Below, piece after piece: positions 1-12,400 of a stretch of 64,000 nucleotides of DNA (its first letter is position 1; the number at the start of each line of letters is the position of its first letter). The notes below the pieces were generated by a model, which worked only from the letters and a program-made list of their open reading frames with translations, ran no database searches and had not been told where the DNA came from. Both the position numbers and the translations under genes were made by a program. The stretch is from Bemisia tabaci (lineage: Eukaryota > Arthropoda > Insecta > Hemiptera > Aleyrodidae), in assembly GCF_918797505.1 (NCBI RefSeq), contig NC_092795.1, forward strand, positions 57,138,916 through 57,202,915, read 5' to 3'.

Positions 1-174
1 TCTGGAAGAAGAAGACACATTTTGAAAAATTAACAAAAAATGAACTCTTTATAAAGCACGATAGGTGATCCACTGCTAACACACGGCTAACTATAGCAGT
101 GTGTACGCACACATATTCATAAATTAAGAGAATAAGTAAAAATTATAAAGCACTAGATTGATATTAAGTTATGG

Positions 175-436
175 AGCAGTGATTACGGCCAAAAATCGAA
201 ACGAAGTACCTCCCTTGTGGTGTTTCAAAATTTCTGCTCCTCTTTTATTTTTACGTAGAGAACCAAGCCAACTTTCTGCTTTCAATTACATAAAAAATAT
301 TTTGCCAACAGAGAAGAAAAACAAGAAAGTTTTCAAGAGATTACATTGACTACTTTTCCCCAAGAAAATATAAGCATGACCAAGAAGTGTGTGATGTCAC
401 AAACAGAGGTACGTAGCTTCGCACTTTGGACGTTGA
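175..436. mobile_element. divergent copy of the 2372 inverted-repeat element
   Basis: It aligns loosely over its length with the element at 2372-2626. Shared landmarks are GAGAAGAAAAA, a CATGACCAAGAAGTGTG versus TATGACAGGAAGTCTG block, and a closing GTTGAAA versus GTCGAAA. The terminal inverted repeats are too eroded to define. The rest of 1-1596 is anillin intron without recognisable features. Confidence 0.4.
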
Positions 437-1596
437 AATACTAAAAATTCATTTATCAAACCGTTTAATAGCATATCCACATACCACACAATAATCTTCC
501 TGAATTGATCTTAAATGAATCGGTGAGAACAAAAACATACCAACTCGATAAAATGAAATGAACAAGACACGCGCGAAACTGCGCAGTAGTTGAAGAAGTT
601 GCCACAAGAAAAAGATTTTTGGTACTGAAAGACGAGTACTTAAGGACACTTTAAAGGTCCAAGTTGGAGCAGATGCGTTAACTCCAGTGACCTTTATGAA
701 ATGTGACTCTTTTTAATAGAAATTGAGCATTTTTAAGTTTCCGAGTTGGTGTGTTCTCCTTCTCCCGGATTCAAATGTTAAGTGTATTGATAAATAAATC
801 AGTTTTTGGTACATCGATTTTCAATTAGTCACTGCTTTCTTGTGCGAAATTGGATGCGTTCATGCTAAAAGAAACTATGTGCATAGGATTTGCATGCAAC
901 ACAGTTCTTTTTAGCATAAATAAGTCCAGTTTACCTTTAAATTACAGCAGTTTTGGTCTTTAGACTATTTTCTATAGAATGCATACTGTTTAAGGTACAT
1001 ATTGGTGGGTTCGAAAAATCACCTATGATCGCCCAGTATTTCCATAAGGCAGCCTGTTTGAATACATTGCACCCTGTTCTGGACTGTGTGGGGAGTAACT
1101 AGGCTATACCCACTAAGTTTCAAACGGAAGCACAAAAATGCTGTAAAGATCATGGACTAGGTATGGAGTAAAATGAACAATATTCAAAACCTTCCATCTC
1201 CACTGTATCCAAATCATCATACAAATCTACCTCATAAAAATGATCAACACTTGTACCTGTTACCCTGCAGGCTTGAATTTAAGGTAATAGGTACATTCTT
1301 TTCATATCACCTAAAATGCTTTACTGAATAACTTTGCAATGGCTGGAAAGAGTTTCAAATATGGGTCAAATAATGAAATAATAGTTGGAAAGAACAAAAA
1401 CTACATACTTGGAGCCAAAAAAGGGAAAGTAGAACGATCTAAGGGGCACAGAGGGAATGTTATTGGGGAGGGGGGGCCCTTATAAATGCGTTCTTAAACA
1501 GCTTACATAAAACCGAGTGAGTACCAAATTGCACGACAATGTTAACACAATTTTCAAAATCCAATGAAAATTTAAATTTTTAAGAAGATTTCTTAC

Positions 1597-1761
1597 CTCT
1601 TGCAGCTATCTGTATGGCATCAAATTTAACAGGCAGGGTTATTTCTGATACCGTTAACGATCCTTGATCCAGCAAGTTATTCATGTTTGGTTTCCTTGGT
1701 CTAACCGTTCCTTCAACTTTCAATCTTTGAGCCTCATTCATCGCTGCTTGCCGCCTGTGGG
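1597..1761 (-). CDS. anln: anillin coding exon 7 (start of anillin homology domain)
   Basis: Acceptor CAATTCAG, donor GTAAGA; 165 nt, phase 1 in and out. It reads THRRQAAMNEAQRLKVEG and then GSLTVSEITLPVKFDAIQ, equivalent to the GSVTLSEIRLPLK segment of vertebrate anillin. The next exon is outside the window. Confidence 0.92.
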
Positions 1762-4700
1762 CTGAATTGGGACAGAAAATTATATTTTTGTGATAGAAGA
1801 AAGAGAGAGTTTTAAAAATAATGAGACCATGTCTGAGTAATAATTGACTTAAGAAACCATGTAAAAATGGGCAGAACAGTTTAAGACCCAGGCAAAGGGA
1901 CTTGGCCCCTCCCAGGAAGCTCAAGGAATTTTTATAAATGAGTGTAAGGCAGATTTTTTACCTTCAAAATTCAAGTAGATCAATTTTTAGGCAAGAACAG
2001 CTTTTCAAAATTGCTCCTGAAACAACTCAATTTTTCAAAATACACTGGCCTCCTGGACCCCTTTTAAGGTCGAGGAAATCCCCCAAACCCCCCTGTTGAG
2101 TTCGGAGAGTTCAATTTTTTCTCCTCGATGGGGTGTTTTTTGGTATCCCCTAGATCCTGCCCCTTGACACTGGTGTCTTTCTAACCTCCCCACCCCACCG
2201 AAAGTTCCTAATTCTGCCCATGGATGTAAAATATTTAATTATTCGGAAATATAGACATGAGACTGCATCAGATGTAAAAGAATGGTATAAGCTTAAAATG
2301 GCACAAGTAAAAGTAAAAAATACTGGACATAATATTAAAACTTAATTTAAATGTTCCTTCCACACTACAAATCGACGGTGTAAGTCGGCAATCACATATC
2401 TCGTTTGCGGTGCCTGAAAATCTCCGCCTCTATGTTAATTTTTTAAAGGAGAACAAATTGAAATCATTCCTTGAAGTTTTTGCAGAATTTTCTTCACACA
2501 GAGAAGAAAAATCACGGCAATTTTAAAGAATTTTCGTTGAGTGGTTTTCCGTTTAAAAAATAAAGTATGACAGGAAGTCTGCGACGTCGCAAACCGCGTT
2601 ATGTGATTGCCGACTTACACCGTCGAAATGCTTGCTGAGATAACATACTGAAAACGCTTTGGTTATGTAGATAAATGCTGCTCTTCAGAGAGCCATACCT
2701 CTCTTTCAAAATGACAGGTTTTTGACAAAATACCTTTATTGCTTTTGGAAAAAATCCTTGCATTCAATGCATCAATTGTCTTCAGTGTTGAATGCGAGGT
2801 TTTCCTTCCAAAAAAAATCCTCCTTTTATTTCTCTGAATTTTGCTAATTTTTTGGTTGAGAATGATTCTTGAGGCTCACGCGCAGGGGCTATCGTCCCTC
2901 TTCTGGCTAAAAATTCAAAATTTTCTGAGATTTTTCACTTAATTTCTGCTACGCATTGCAGGCTATTTCGACCAAGTCAGAAATCGGGTCAAATTATCTT
3001 AATCTCTTCGTCTCAAAAATACTACTTCCTTGCTGAAAACTTAGAGCAGGAGTATAGAAATAAAAAGAGTTATTTCTAAAAAGTAGCTTACTTGCAAGAA
3101 GTAAAAGTCGATCCGCCTCAATCTGCTCAGCAGAGTCATGAAATTCGACCAATGAGGAGCACAAATTTAAGGCCTGATTGGCTTGAGCGATGGCTGTAGC
3201 TTCGGCTGAGATCTTCAGCTGGAGTTCAGCGATTTTTTTGCTTACTGCTTCTCTCTCAAGCTCTTCGTCCTTCTTGGAAGATTGACAACTTATTGAGCTG
3301 ATGCTCTGATGTACTACTTTCTTGACAAGTGAAGACCCATGCTTCTATAAAAATATTGAACAACCATTATCAGCCGACGAATTAAGCAGAGAAAATATAC
3401 TAAGCTAGACGAGAAGAGCATGCACATTTTTTTAGAAAACAGTCCAAGGGCCATATGTAAGTTTGAGCTTAAATAATTTTAACACCTTCAATGGTTAATG
3501 TGATTGATTACTATTAAACTTATGAGGCTATTAAATGGCCACCTTAGGGTAGAGCGATTTCGACTTTTTTAGGAATTTTTTTGACGGGTAGTGAAAAATA
3601 GTTGGGAAATGGGCTGAATTTAATGTAGAAAAAAATTTACCAATAAATAACCAAGAAATAAACCAAAAAAAAAAACCATTTTTTCACTCCACTTGAAAAT
3701 TTTTTGGAATATCTTGGCTTTGTTTTCCCTATGAAATGGTTTTGACCAAGCACCGTTCCACCGTGTAACGTAAAAACGCCGTTTTACATCTTCTGGAAAC
3801 AACATGTAGTAGCAGAAAAACTTGTGTACCTTCGGACAATGTTTTTACAGAATTTTTTTGCAAATACTATCAAGAACTTAAGCTGAAAATTTAAGGAGTA
3901 TGGGAAAGACGGTTTTTATTTCATAAAGCGGTAAGTTCCAAAAAACGAGGGAAAATCTTGATGGATTTACATCGTTCTTGCTTAGCATGGCAGCATTCTC
4001 CACCTTGTTACATGCAGTTTGGGCCATTTCTTAGCGCTTTTTCTCCTATGTGAGAGATACACTATTTTGAGGAGCTATCTGCATTTCTTTCATTTCATTT
4101 TTCAAGTGTTTTATCAAACATTGCAACTTTGCTTTCGTTCTCTTCTCCGAAGATTACTTCACATTCAACGGGAATTTAATTTGAATGCGAAATTTGGGCA
4201 TGGAGCAATTCAAATATAATGCACTTACTTCATTTTCATGTTTTGTTTTGCGATAAAAACTGACAGTATGGGTGAGAGGTTGCTCACAGTTGATTCCATC
4301 TCCATTTTCATTTCCTGTTTTCTGAGAGGGGTTAGTATTGAGCGCTGAATTATCATCAAAGCACACATCATGTGAGGATCCAGACGATTCACGAAACTGT
4401 TTTGGAGGAGTTGGACCAGATGAACCATTGTTGAGAGCTAACTTATCCGAAGTTTTATCATTGGAGTCGAAGTCGCATTCACTTGCTGACAGCGTGTTAA
4501 GGCTAATTTGTCTCTAAAAAAGTAAGTAAATATGAATGAAAAATTATTCAAGGTGTTCAAATCGAAAATACATCTGTAATGTAACTTTCTACATCTTTCC
4601 TTTTCCATGAAAAAGAACAAAAAAATAATATAATGTCTTATTATGGTGTTATCTTACAACCAGGTAGTCATTTATAGTAATCAATAAAAATCCTGCGAGG

Positions 4701-7700
4701 ATGAGGCTCTGGTAGAATTCCGGAGAGTCTGAGCAAACCAGTATTTCAGTCAATCTTCATTAGCTCTTACTTGATCCAAATTAATAATTTTCATTGATAT
4801 GAAAATAGGTATTAAAGCTACAAGAGTGATAGATACATAAGTAGTTGTATTCGTAGGTTCAAAACACATAGAGTCCAATGGGCTACTGCGAAACAAGGTG
4901 CGAATTCAAGTATTCTGATATGTAAGTCTTCATCAAAATTTCCTGTAGAACACGATATTACACAAGTAATATCTCCTAATTAAGACATTTAACCTTCTTG
5001 GATGCATAAATTTAGACCTTGCGCTCATGAAAAAACAAAAGTCTACATGCGTCAAATCGCACACTAAACATTACCGTAATGGTCTCTGCGGTATGAAAAT
5101 GAAACAACCTTAATCTCCGTGCTTTTGCTTCGCTGATACACGGTATTAACACTTTGAACAACACAAGTCCGGGAGGGAACATTGCTTGATTAAGAAGCTT
5201 ACCAAAATTGTTGTGGTGCTTGATTCGATTGGAGTGGACTATTGCTTTCTATGTGAGCAGGGAACTCAGAATTCTCAAGAGTAGTGTAAACTAAAAACTG
5301 TAGTATCTTGGTTAGGAGTTGATTTCAGTAATTTGTATTGCATAAATTGTGTTGTCAAATTTTGGTCAGGAAACATGTATCGGAATACTTGAATTTGAAC
5401 CTTGTGCCGTGGTCTATTCTTAATGCTGGAAACTCTAGTCTAATTTTCCCAAAAAGTGGGCTCGCTGCACCCAACTTTTTGAGTGCAAAAGGAAAAATAA
5501 ATAGTGATGATACTAACCTTAGACTCTTCAATTTCCTTGCCTCTCTTTTGTGCTAATCTAACAATCTTCTGACCAAGGCTGCTTTCACTGGATGCAACGG
5601 ATTCATACGATGTATCTTGATCTTTAAGTTCCAAATTGGAGGTAGAAATATCTGCTTCTTTAATTTTTGTATCTGCTTCAATCTTTTCTAAGAAAGCTCT
5701 TAGGTGATCAGGCTTCGGCGGAGGTGATGGTGGCAGGTGCAATGGGCCAGGCATTTTGTTTTCTGAAAAAAGTTAATTCGATTTAATGATGTCAACTTGC
5801 TCCACAAATCCTGTAATTTGGCGAAGAAGAATGAATTTTAGAAAGATAAATGACCGTCCACAAATCCATTTTTCAGTCTTTCTGCAACGTAACTGCAGCG
5901 CACCAGAGGTGGAAATCATCCTCAGGTAAATTCTTGATAGATAGGCACTGATTTGGAAACAATCTAAAAAACTATAAATTATGAGCACAGTTAAACAAGC
6001 ACTCCGAAAACAAATTTATCGATAGTGTATTATAAATCTGATGTGACTGATGGAAAGGATTTTCAATGCAACGGCTCATTTTTTTGAGCTCCAATGCATT
6101 TGCTTTTAAAGCAAAAGATAGATATATCAGTAAAACACACGTACCTCGGGCTGGTATGTTGCGATCAATCAACTTATTTTCAACATGGATCGGAGGGGGC
6201 TTTGCAGGGAGGGCGATTGGCGGCTTACCATTTTCCTTCTTTTGAGCTGGTAAGGCTTGACTGTAGGGAGCTTTGGGTAATGGTGCTTGTCCTTTGTTCC
6301 TTTCAAAAAGGGCTTTCCTGTCAGCAATGCTCAACTCACAAGGATCTATAGAGATGGATTTCTTAGGTGAGTTTGGTACCCCACTTGTGGTTCCTATCTC
6401 TGATAAAAATCTACATTTCATAGACGCCTCTTTGAAGGAATTTAAAGGTTCCATTGGTTTCATTTTTTGCGGTTGCAAAGTTTTTTTTGAATTGGGCAAA
6501 TGGCTGATGGATGACACTTCTACAGCAGAGGAAGCTGGGTTTTGTTCAGAATTTGCTTTGAGGACAAAGCCCGTATTCTCTGTTTTGTCTAAGGAAACAC
6601 TTATGCTACCGTTCTGCAGTATTCCTTTCATTCTGTTACTTGCCAAATCTGAAAAAAAAGTTAAAAAAACAACTTTATAATGAAATTCAAAATGATCTGT
6701 GGGAAAATGCAGATATTCATGTGAGTGCTGTGAGAAATTGCTATCTAGATAACATTAGCTTGCTCATAAGCCAGTCAATGGCTGAACTACCAATCTAACA
6801 CCTTACATAGGAGGGAATTAATAATAGCCCTAGCCACACAGACAGGCAGACTGATGTATAGATGGATAGGTACGTAGTAGAATTTTGGATAGATAGATGG
6901 ATGGATTGAAATGGATAAATAGATAGATGGGCATATGGATAGGTGGATGGTGGATAGGAAAATGTCAATTTTATAAAATTAAAAATAAAAAAAAATCATT
7001 ATGATATGCAATTGAGTGTTTTGGGTTGACCGCGCAAGCCAGTGGCAATATTGAAATAGATGTTTCGCATTTGATACCTTCCTTTGAAAAATATTGAAAG
7101 TAAAGAGTGTCCACTCTGAAAATATTGAAAGGTCCATTGGTCGCTGACATCTTCAACAGATTTTGTAGACATTTCTATGGGATTTGACAAAAAAGCAGAA
7201 AATTGGGCTTTCGTTTTTAGCAACACTTTTTAAGTTTTTGTGAGTTGTACCTGAACTTAATTTGAAGAATTTTACTAAATTATTTCCAATGAATTATTAA
7301 GTACGAGTGAGCGGACTCTTTGAAACTGACGGTCTACATTCTCATTCATTTTATCTCCATTGCTCTGTAAGTATGAAGCTGCTGAACCAGCTCATTCTAC
7401 CATTGTAAAAAAGATCGGATGAGGCAATTAAGTTCAAAATTGGTGTCATTTTACTACAGCCAAGACAGTCAAGAGCACTCTGGTTAAGATAAGTTGGAAA
7501 ATCGCAAAATTGTAGCCTGAGAAATCCGCAAAACCAGACTGGTTAAGTTGAAAAAAATGTGTAATGATTTATGATTACCTGAGGTGAGCAAATTTTTGTT
7601 TTCCTTCAGATCGAGTGATTCTTTTGAAAGATTGTCTGTAGGATGCTTCAGATGAGTATTCAACCGCTCTTTACGCTTTTGAGCTCGCTCCACCATCCTC

Positions 7701-8996
7701 TAAAAGATCATTTACAATATATTAATGTATATCAGATTTAACAGGGAATGATATCACAGAAAAACAGTAAGATGTATCAAAGCAATGAGATTGAGGTAGC
7801 ATGATTGTACTCAGCATTCATATTACACTGCAGCCTCCTGAATTGTGGAAATGGAACCATCCAATACCCCGCAGTTGATTAAGCTTCCAGCACATGGTCC
7901 AATTTGGGTTATCTAGCGTTAAGGTTACTGATTATTTAGCATCTTTACTCTTCTGCCTGCTTTCATGGACACTTTTAAAAAAAGTTCTCCAAAGTTAAAG
8001 GTAAGACACACTTTGAAGATTTTGCTAAATGGATTTAGGAGACTAACTCCTTTGCAGTCCTTAAGTTTTGGGCAGTTCGACGCAAAAATTGCGAATCAGA
8101 GCTTATAATGTTCCTAATGAACTGCACGCAATGTTGAGAATTCCTAACTTCTAAATTCGGTAACGATACTATGGGGCTTTTTTTTTTTATCGCGGAACAG
8201 GGTGGATCGCAGTGGAACGTACTGGATCGGAATTCTGAGCGATCCAAAGTGGTCCAAGTGACAAAAAAATCCAAACTTGGAATTTGGTTAGATTTGTCGG
8301 GGACGGCAACTTCCTCGCATTAGGTTAGGATCACAGTGGATCACAAGCTCGCTCCACCTCGGAAGAGCGATACAGCGTTCCACCCTGATCCACCTGGAAC
8401 GTTTCGATCACGGCTGAGGAACGGAATGTAAAAATACTGATATTCATCGTGATCCACCGCGTTCCACTGCAATCTGCATTAAAAAAAAACCCTTGTCGCT
8501 TAAAGGCTGGCGCAGTCTATCTTAGACCAAAAGCCAAGTGTGGCACAACATTTCACTTTAGAGGGCTCTTGCCGTACGGAGGATCTAGCAGATTTCACCT
8601 TTCAAGACTGTAAGGTAAGCTGCCTTAAACTAAATAAAGTTGATCTGCTGGAGACTAGTTTCAGTGAGCTTCTCTCAGAACCCACCTTTTTGCCATCTCT
8701 TCATTCCCTACGAACTTTAAAACCTTCAGGTTTGATGATTTCGGATCGTTCATTGAAAATCCTGATTTCATTGATGATCTGCAGCAACTGAATTCAACAG
8801 TGCCTAAAGGAATCACCGAACAGTTTGGAAAAAGTTTCATGAGGAGTTCACAAAAACCAATACGTCTTCAGTGTGCTGATGCTATGAGTAGGTACACAGC
8901 GTTCTCAGTGGCTCCTTTAGCTACCGAAATAAAGGATTAGGAAATTATTATTGACACTATGTACTCTGACTTACTTACCTCTGTGAACGCATCCAT
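1597..8996 (-). CDS. anln: anillin, N-terminal part (7 coding exons; gene runs off the left edge)
   Basis: Anillin is the cytokinetic-ring scaffold that links F-actin, myosin II, formin, septins and RhoA at the cleavage furrow. Seven minus-strand exons (8996-8979, 7699-7579, 6648-6145, 5762-5518, 4513-4229, 3344-3092, 1761-1597) join in phase through GT-AG introns to about 530 residues. Visible landmarks: the N-terminal MDAFTERMVERAQKRKERL, the formin-binding start of the family; a basic, serine-rich, disordered middle; ADRKALFERNKG near residues 155-166; a proline-rich stretch near 189-199; VSFYRK at the end of exon 5; and the start of the anillin homology domain (QANQALNLCSS, EADRLLLLATHRR, GSLTVSEITLPVKF) from about residue 430. 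The rest of that domain and the C-terminal PH domain must lie left of position 1. I found no further exon in 1-1590. Identity rests on remembered family sequence, not a search. Confidence 0.9.
2372..2626. mobile_element. miniature inverted-repeat element in anillin intron 6
   Basis: The ends are perfect inverted repeats of 26 bp: TCGACGGTGTAAGTCGGCAA... at the left and its complement ending ...TTACACCGTCGA at the right. It is 255 bp long with no coding capacity. No clear target duplication was seen (AA/AA at most). Confidence 0.75.
3092..3344 (-). CDS. anln: anillin coding exon 6 (coiled coil, start of anillin homology region)
   Basis: Acceptor TTTTTATAG, donor GTAAGC; 253 nt, phase 0 in, phase 1 out. 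It encodes a heptad-like helix (EELEREAVSKKIAELQLKIS), then AQANQALNLCSS and AEQIEADRLLLLA. These match the region of human anillin that reads ASQALNCC and EAERLLLIATGKR, the most diagnostic part of the gene in this window. Confidence 0.92.
3758..3993. mobile_element. CTGCC-family inverted-repeat element, divergent subfamily
   Basis: The left end CCGTGTAACGTAAAAACGCC and the right end CGTTCTTGCTTAGCATGGCAG form imperfect inverted repeats. The copy is in opposite orientation to the one at 47974-48215, with which it shares interior blocks (TACTATCAAGAACTT; CCAAAAAACGAGGGA). Confidence 0.6.
4229..4513 (-). CDS. anln: anillin coding exon 5
   Basis: Acceptor TTTTTTAG, donor GTAAGTG; 285 nt, phase 0 both sides, residues about 297-391. 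It encodes an acidic, asparagine and serine-rich stretch (RQISLNTLSASECDFDS at the start) and ends VSFYRKTKHENE. Only this frame stays open and keeps phase with its neighbours. Confidence 0.82.
4880..5415. mobile_element. about 540-bp inverted-repeat element, copy 1 (anillin intron 4)
   Basis: It matches the better preserved element at 58468-59014 along its whole length, including AAGTATTCTGATATGTAAG near the left end and AACATGTATCGGAATACTTG near the right end, which are inverted repeats of each other. Divergence from copy 2 is substantial, so this is an old insertion. Confidence 0.6.
5518..5762 (-). CDS. anln: anillin coding exon 4
   Basis: Acceptor TTTTTTCAG, donor GTTAGT; 245 nt, phase 1 in, phase 0 out, residues about 215-296. 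It begins ENKMPGPLHLPPSPPPKP, a polyproline patch. It continues through a probable helix (HLRAFLEKIEADTKIKEAD) to the basic end QKRGKEIEESK. Confidence 0.85.
6145..6648 (-). CDS. anln: anillin coding exon 3 (disordered, proline-rich)
   Basis: Poly-pyrimidine acceptor (CTTTTTTTTCAG) and GTACGT donor; 504 nt, phase 1 in and out, residues about 47-214. Serine, lysine and proline rich. It contains ADRKALFERNKG, which resembles a conserved insect anillin segment, and ALPAKPPPIH, a plausible SH3-type ligand (inference: CD2AP/Cindr family adaptors are known anillin partners). Confidence 0.88.
6836..6960. repeat. GATA/GGAT microsatellite
   Basis: An imperfect run of GATA, GATG and GGAT tetramers (GATAGATAGATGGATGGATT) in anillin intron 2. 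The rest of that intron (6649-7578) shows nothing recognisable. Confidence 0.8.
7579..7699 (-). CDS. anln: anillin coding exon 2
   Basis: Acceptor CTTTTAG before AGG ATG GTG; donor G|GTAATC; 121 nt, phase 0 in and phase 1 out. It encodes a charged helical segment RMVERAQKRKERLNTH and continues to NKNLLTS. An ATG three bases into the exon could serve as a shorter alternative start, but exon 1 supplies the conserved residues. Confidence 0.88.
8172..8495. mobile_element. inverted-repeat element built from GGATC/GTTCCAC words (anillin intron 1)
   Basis: It is bounded by GGGCTTTTTTTTT and AAAAAAAAACCC. The interior repeatedly uses GGATC, GATCC, GGAACG and CGTTCCA on both strands (for example GTGGATCGCAGTGGAACG and CGTGATCCACCGCGTTCCAC), so the whole element can fold on itself. 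It has no coding capacity. Confidence 0.6.
8979..8996 (-). CDS. anln: anillin coding exon 1 (18 coding bases)
   Basis: The minus strand reads ATG GAT GCG TTC ACA GAG, then a strong GTAAGTAAG donor. It encodes MDAFTE, which matches the conserved anillin N-terminus (MDPFT in the well-known orthologues) and joins in phase 0 to exon 2 (RMVERAQKRKERL). This places the true start upstream of the in-frame ATG in exon 2. The 5' UTR part of the exon is not delimited. Confidence 0.85.
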
Positions 8997-9318
8997 TATT
9001 GAGCCTCACAAACAGTTTCAGATAAGATTGAAGGGTACTTATGTGAAATCTTAGAACATGTGACTTTTTCGATTTACTTACTGTTGATTACAGTGCACAT
9101 TCAACAACAACTTAAGAAAGAAAATTGCGATATTCGCTTCAAACACATCTCAAGTTTCCAAAAATGCTCAGTGTTACGATCACACCGTACCGCACTGATT
9201 ACAGGAAAGCTCAAAGCTTAAAAATTTTAAACTTTTCCTTCTAATCTAAACCATGCTAAACAGAAAAAAAAAAAAACAGAATTACGGTTACAGCATGTAA
9301 ACAAGAGCGTAATTGTAT

Positions 9319-9409
9319 GGCCAATCAGATTTGCCCAATCGCTGGCCAATAAAAATTAAGAAAGAAAGCCTCCAACTCACTGATTGGTCCCTCTAATTTG
9401 GCGGGTAAA
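9319..9409 (-). promoter_or_regulatory. candidate anillin promoter: CCAAT boxes and an E2F-like site
   Basis: About 320-410 bp upstream of the anillin ATG lie GGCCAATCAG (9319), GCCCAATCG (9333), GGCCAATAA (9344) and, inverted, CTGATTGGTCC (9380), plus TTTGGCGGGTAAA (9397-9409). The last differs by one base from a canonical E2F site, TTTGGCGGGAAA. Clustered CCAAT boxes with an E2F/CHR-type site are typical of G2/M genes. The transcription start is not located. Confidence 0.5.
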
Positions 9410-12400
9410 TGTAAGCGGAAAACGAGTGAGTCGACCGTTACTTTTAAGCTCTTTTTTCGAGGCAGTGGCAAGGAATTTCTGCGGGTGTATGTTATGTGTA
9501 AAATTTGTTGAAAAAACCATAGAGTTCATTGAGAAGATCAAGAATTTATTTCGAAGGGGAGAAAAGATAATCAAAATCAGATCGATCAAAAGCAGAAAGT
9601 CGGAACACGATGCCAGAGGCTGAGGTTAACCAATCAGCAAGGATCCCCCCCCCCCCCCCTGGTTCTGTCATCGTACTCTCGCCAAATATATCGTTTCAAA
9701 TGGGTGAAATGGATCTCATTTGTGGCATTTTCAAAATGGGGTTTCTTCGTCATTTAGGGTTTAAATCTAAAAATATTCCCAGAAACTTGGTTCGCCCCGT
9801 ATTTTGGGAAAATGAATTTTAAAAAAGAGTGCCACTGATCAAATGAGTCGGAAGTCTTAAAGAAACTTATGCTGAACACCCTCCCCCCCCCCCCCCCCCC
9901 AAGCAATAAGGCGGCTGAAATCAATTACATGTGGTTATAAATTCTAATTTTATTTAATTTTTTTAGCACCCCTCTAAAGATTGTGAAACTGCGTTGCAGA
10001 GTCTGTAAGTTGTCTTTCTTAATCTTGAACACTAGTCGAGACGCCAGAATATGGGGAGCACCTTTGCCTACCTAGCCACCAATTTTGATGAGGCTAAATT
10101 ATTTATTTCTCCATACTTTTTGAAGAAATGAAAATAAAGTAAAAAATTCATCAAAAGAACAACATCCGAATGAATAGAATGGGAAGAAAATGTCTCTTTA
10201 AGGCACTCACTCGAATTTAAGCCTATACTCCTATCGCATGAGGTTGAGGATCTTCTATCTTCACTTCTGCATTTAAACTAAATGCAAGAATCATAAGAAA
10301 GTAGATACTATATATCTCCCTATAAAAGGGCGACCATTTGTAGGGGTCGCTCTAATGCCTATTTTTTTTTCTTTAAGATAAAATAAAAATACATTACTTT
10401 GAGGCACCCAGCACTCAAGTAGTTACTTGTTTTTTCAAACGGTCCAATGACCCTAGCTTCTGTGTGATAAAAAGTAAGGATCTATCATCTTGATTATTGT
10501 CTTTCGTTCCAATGCAAAAATGAAGACAAAACTAAGATCTTCTGCTGCACTCTAAAAGTTAGCCAACTTTAGCTTGATCTCTGAAAAATTAAACCAAGTT
10601 CTCAAAGAAAACACCTAGGTGTTCCTTGAACAAATCTCTCTATAGAACGGAAAACCTATTTTGATTCCTGCTTGACAAAAACTCATGGGCTGATACAGTG
10701 GTTTTCTTGGGAATGTAACTAGAAGGCAAAGTGCTAGGACACAACGAATCGATGAAGTCCAAATTCTGGTTTCAATTCACACTGCCAAAAAGTATATCAA
10801 ATGTAGCAAAATTCATTTTCAAGAACACATTCCATTATTCATTTTTCTTGGAAAAACTCATTTATATGTTTGATTGAGATGTTTCTCAAATTGCCTTTAT
10901 TATGATAAAAAAAACGGGAGAAAAGTTTTCAGTGTGTAAACATACTCATCAGTTTCCTATTTTTCAAAAATAGACTGTAAGAAGATACTGAAACATCATA
11001 ACAGATTTAGTAATGTTATAACTCGAGGGTTTAAGACTTGGAAAATCTCTCTAAATATTTTGGTACATACTCAAGCAGCCATTTGGTTGGCTTACACTCA
11101 AGTTTTATGGGTTTAATTGGGAAGATTAATTGAGAAGAAAGTTAATGATTTTGCCATTATTTTTTTAATACGCAATAAATTACAACACTTATTGAGGAAA
11201 TCAAAATAGAAAAGATTTAACAATAAAAACAGCATTACCAAATAGAATTGAAAAAAAAGATAAAAATTCAAATTTACAATTTACTTTGTAAACATGTACA
11301 TATTTTACACTACTGAAGAGACAGAAAAAAAAAAAAAAAAAACTCCTTAGTACTCGAGCAAACTTGTTTCGCCATATTTTGTACTTTGAAAAAGAAACTG
11401 TTATCAAGATATCACATAAGTAAGCAATTAATTAAAAAATTTACTGTACTGGCAAACGCAGTTTCATGATTTTAAGCTTGATTTTTAAAATCTTAATTTT
11501 TTAAATATATCTTGCATATGGGTGCCCTATTGCCAACATTTTTTTTTACTTTAACCCCTAAAACTGCTTTAAGCATCCATATGTGAAGATAACTGTTTTT
11601 TCAAACATAAAAATGACGAGTTTCACCGGAAAAATGTAAGTCAAAAAGTTAGTTATAGCCATATCAGGTACCACTTAACGTTAGATTAGTAATGAAGGGC
11701 TCTGTCAAATAATACTAGAGCTGATCCTAAATATTAAGCAGCTGCAGGAGAATAAAAGAAATTAAGTGATTAATACCGAGTATTCAATTTACATTCTCCT
11801 GTGCACATCACCGGTCAAAACTGCAAGTTATGAAGTTCTTTTTCAAGAGTATTACTGACTGAAGGTAAACAAAAAGAAGAACTGCAGAACGAGTGCTCAT
11901 GAAAATTCAATGAACTTGATTCTCGAGTCCATTAAAAATTGTCCGAAAAGTATATTTACATTTCCATCTCAACCAAGATCATTGTCAATATTATCTAATA
12001 TGATGTTTTAATATTCTGATCATACATTTGATGCATGCTTTACAAACAAAATAAGATGAATTGCAACAATAACAATATTATCAGTCTCACATTTTTGACT
12101 AACAATCTTAAGAAGTTACTACCTGAATAATTTACAATCCTCATAAAAGTAAGTGCAGTAGCAGAAACAATAAAAAATTACTGCGTAAAACCATGTGACT
12201 GAAAAACTTTCATGGGCGGTCAGCTTTGCTTTCTCACCAAAAATACTTAACCTCGTTTGCTCATTATAAAGCTTACATTGCTACAGCTTACATTGTTAGA
12301 GCGAAAAAACTAAAGAACAGAGAAATAATGCAAGGTGTGTTGCTGACAATATTAAGACTTCAATTTTCAGTGATTATGGTCCAACATTTCATTAAATGAT

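Noticed and set aside
449..649. Next anillin exon in 1-1590
   Set aside because: No acceptor-flanked frame in phase 1 resembles the continuing anillin homology domain; the 66-residue frame here is unrelated.
5972..6144. Extension of the anillin exon 3 frame beyond 6145
   Set aside because: The frame continues by chance into intron 3. The GTACGT donor at 6144 and the in-phase exon 4 show the true end.
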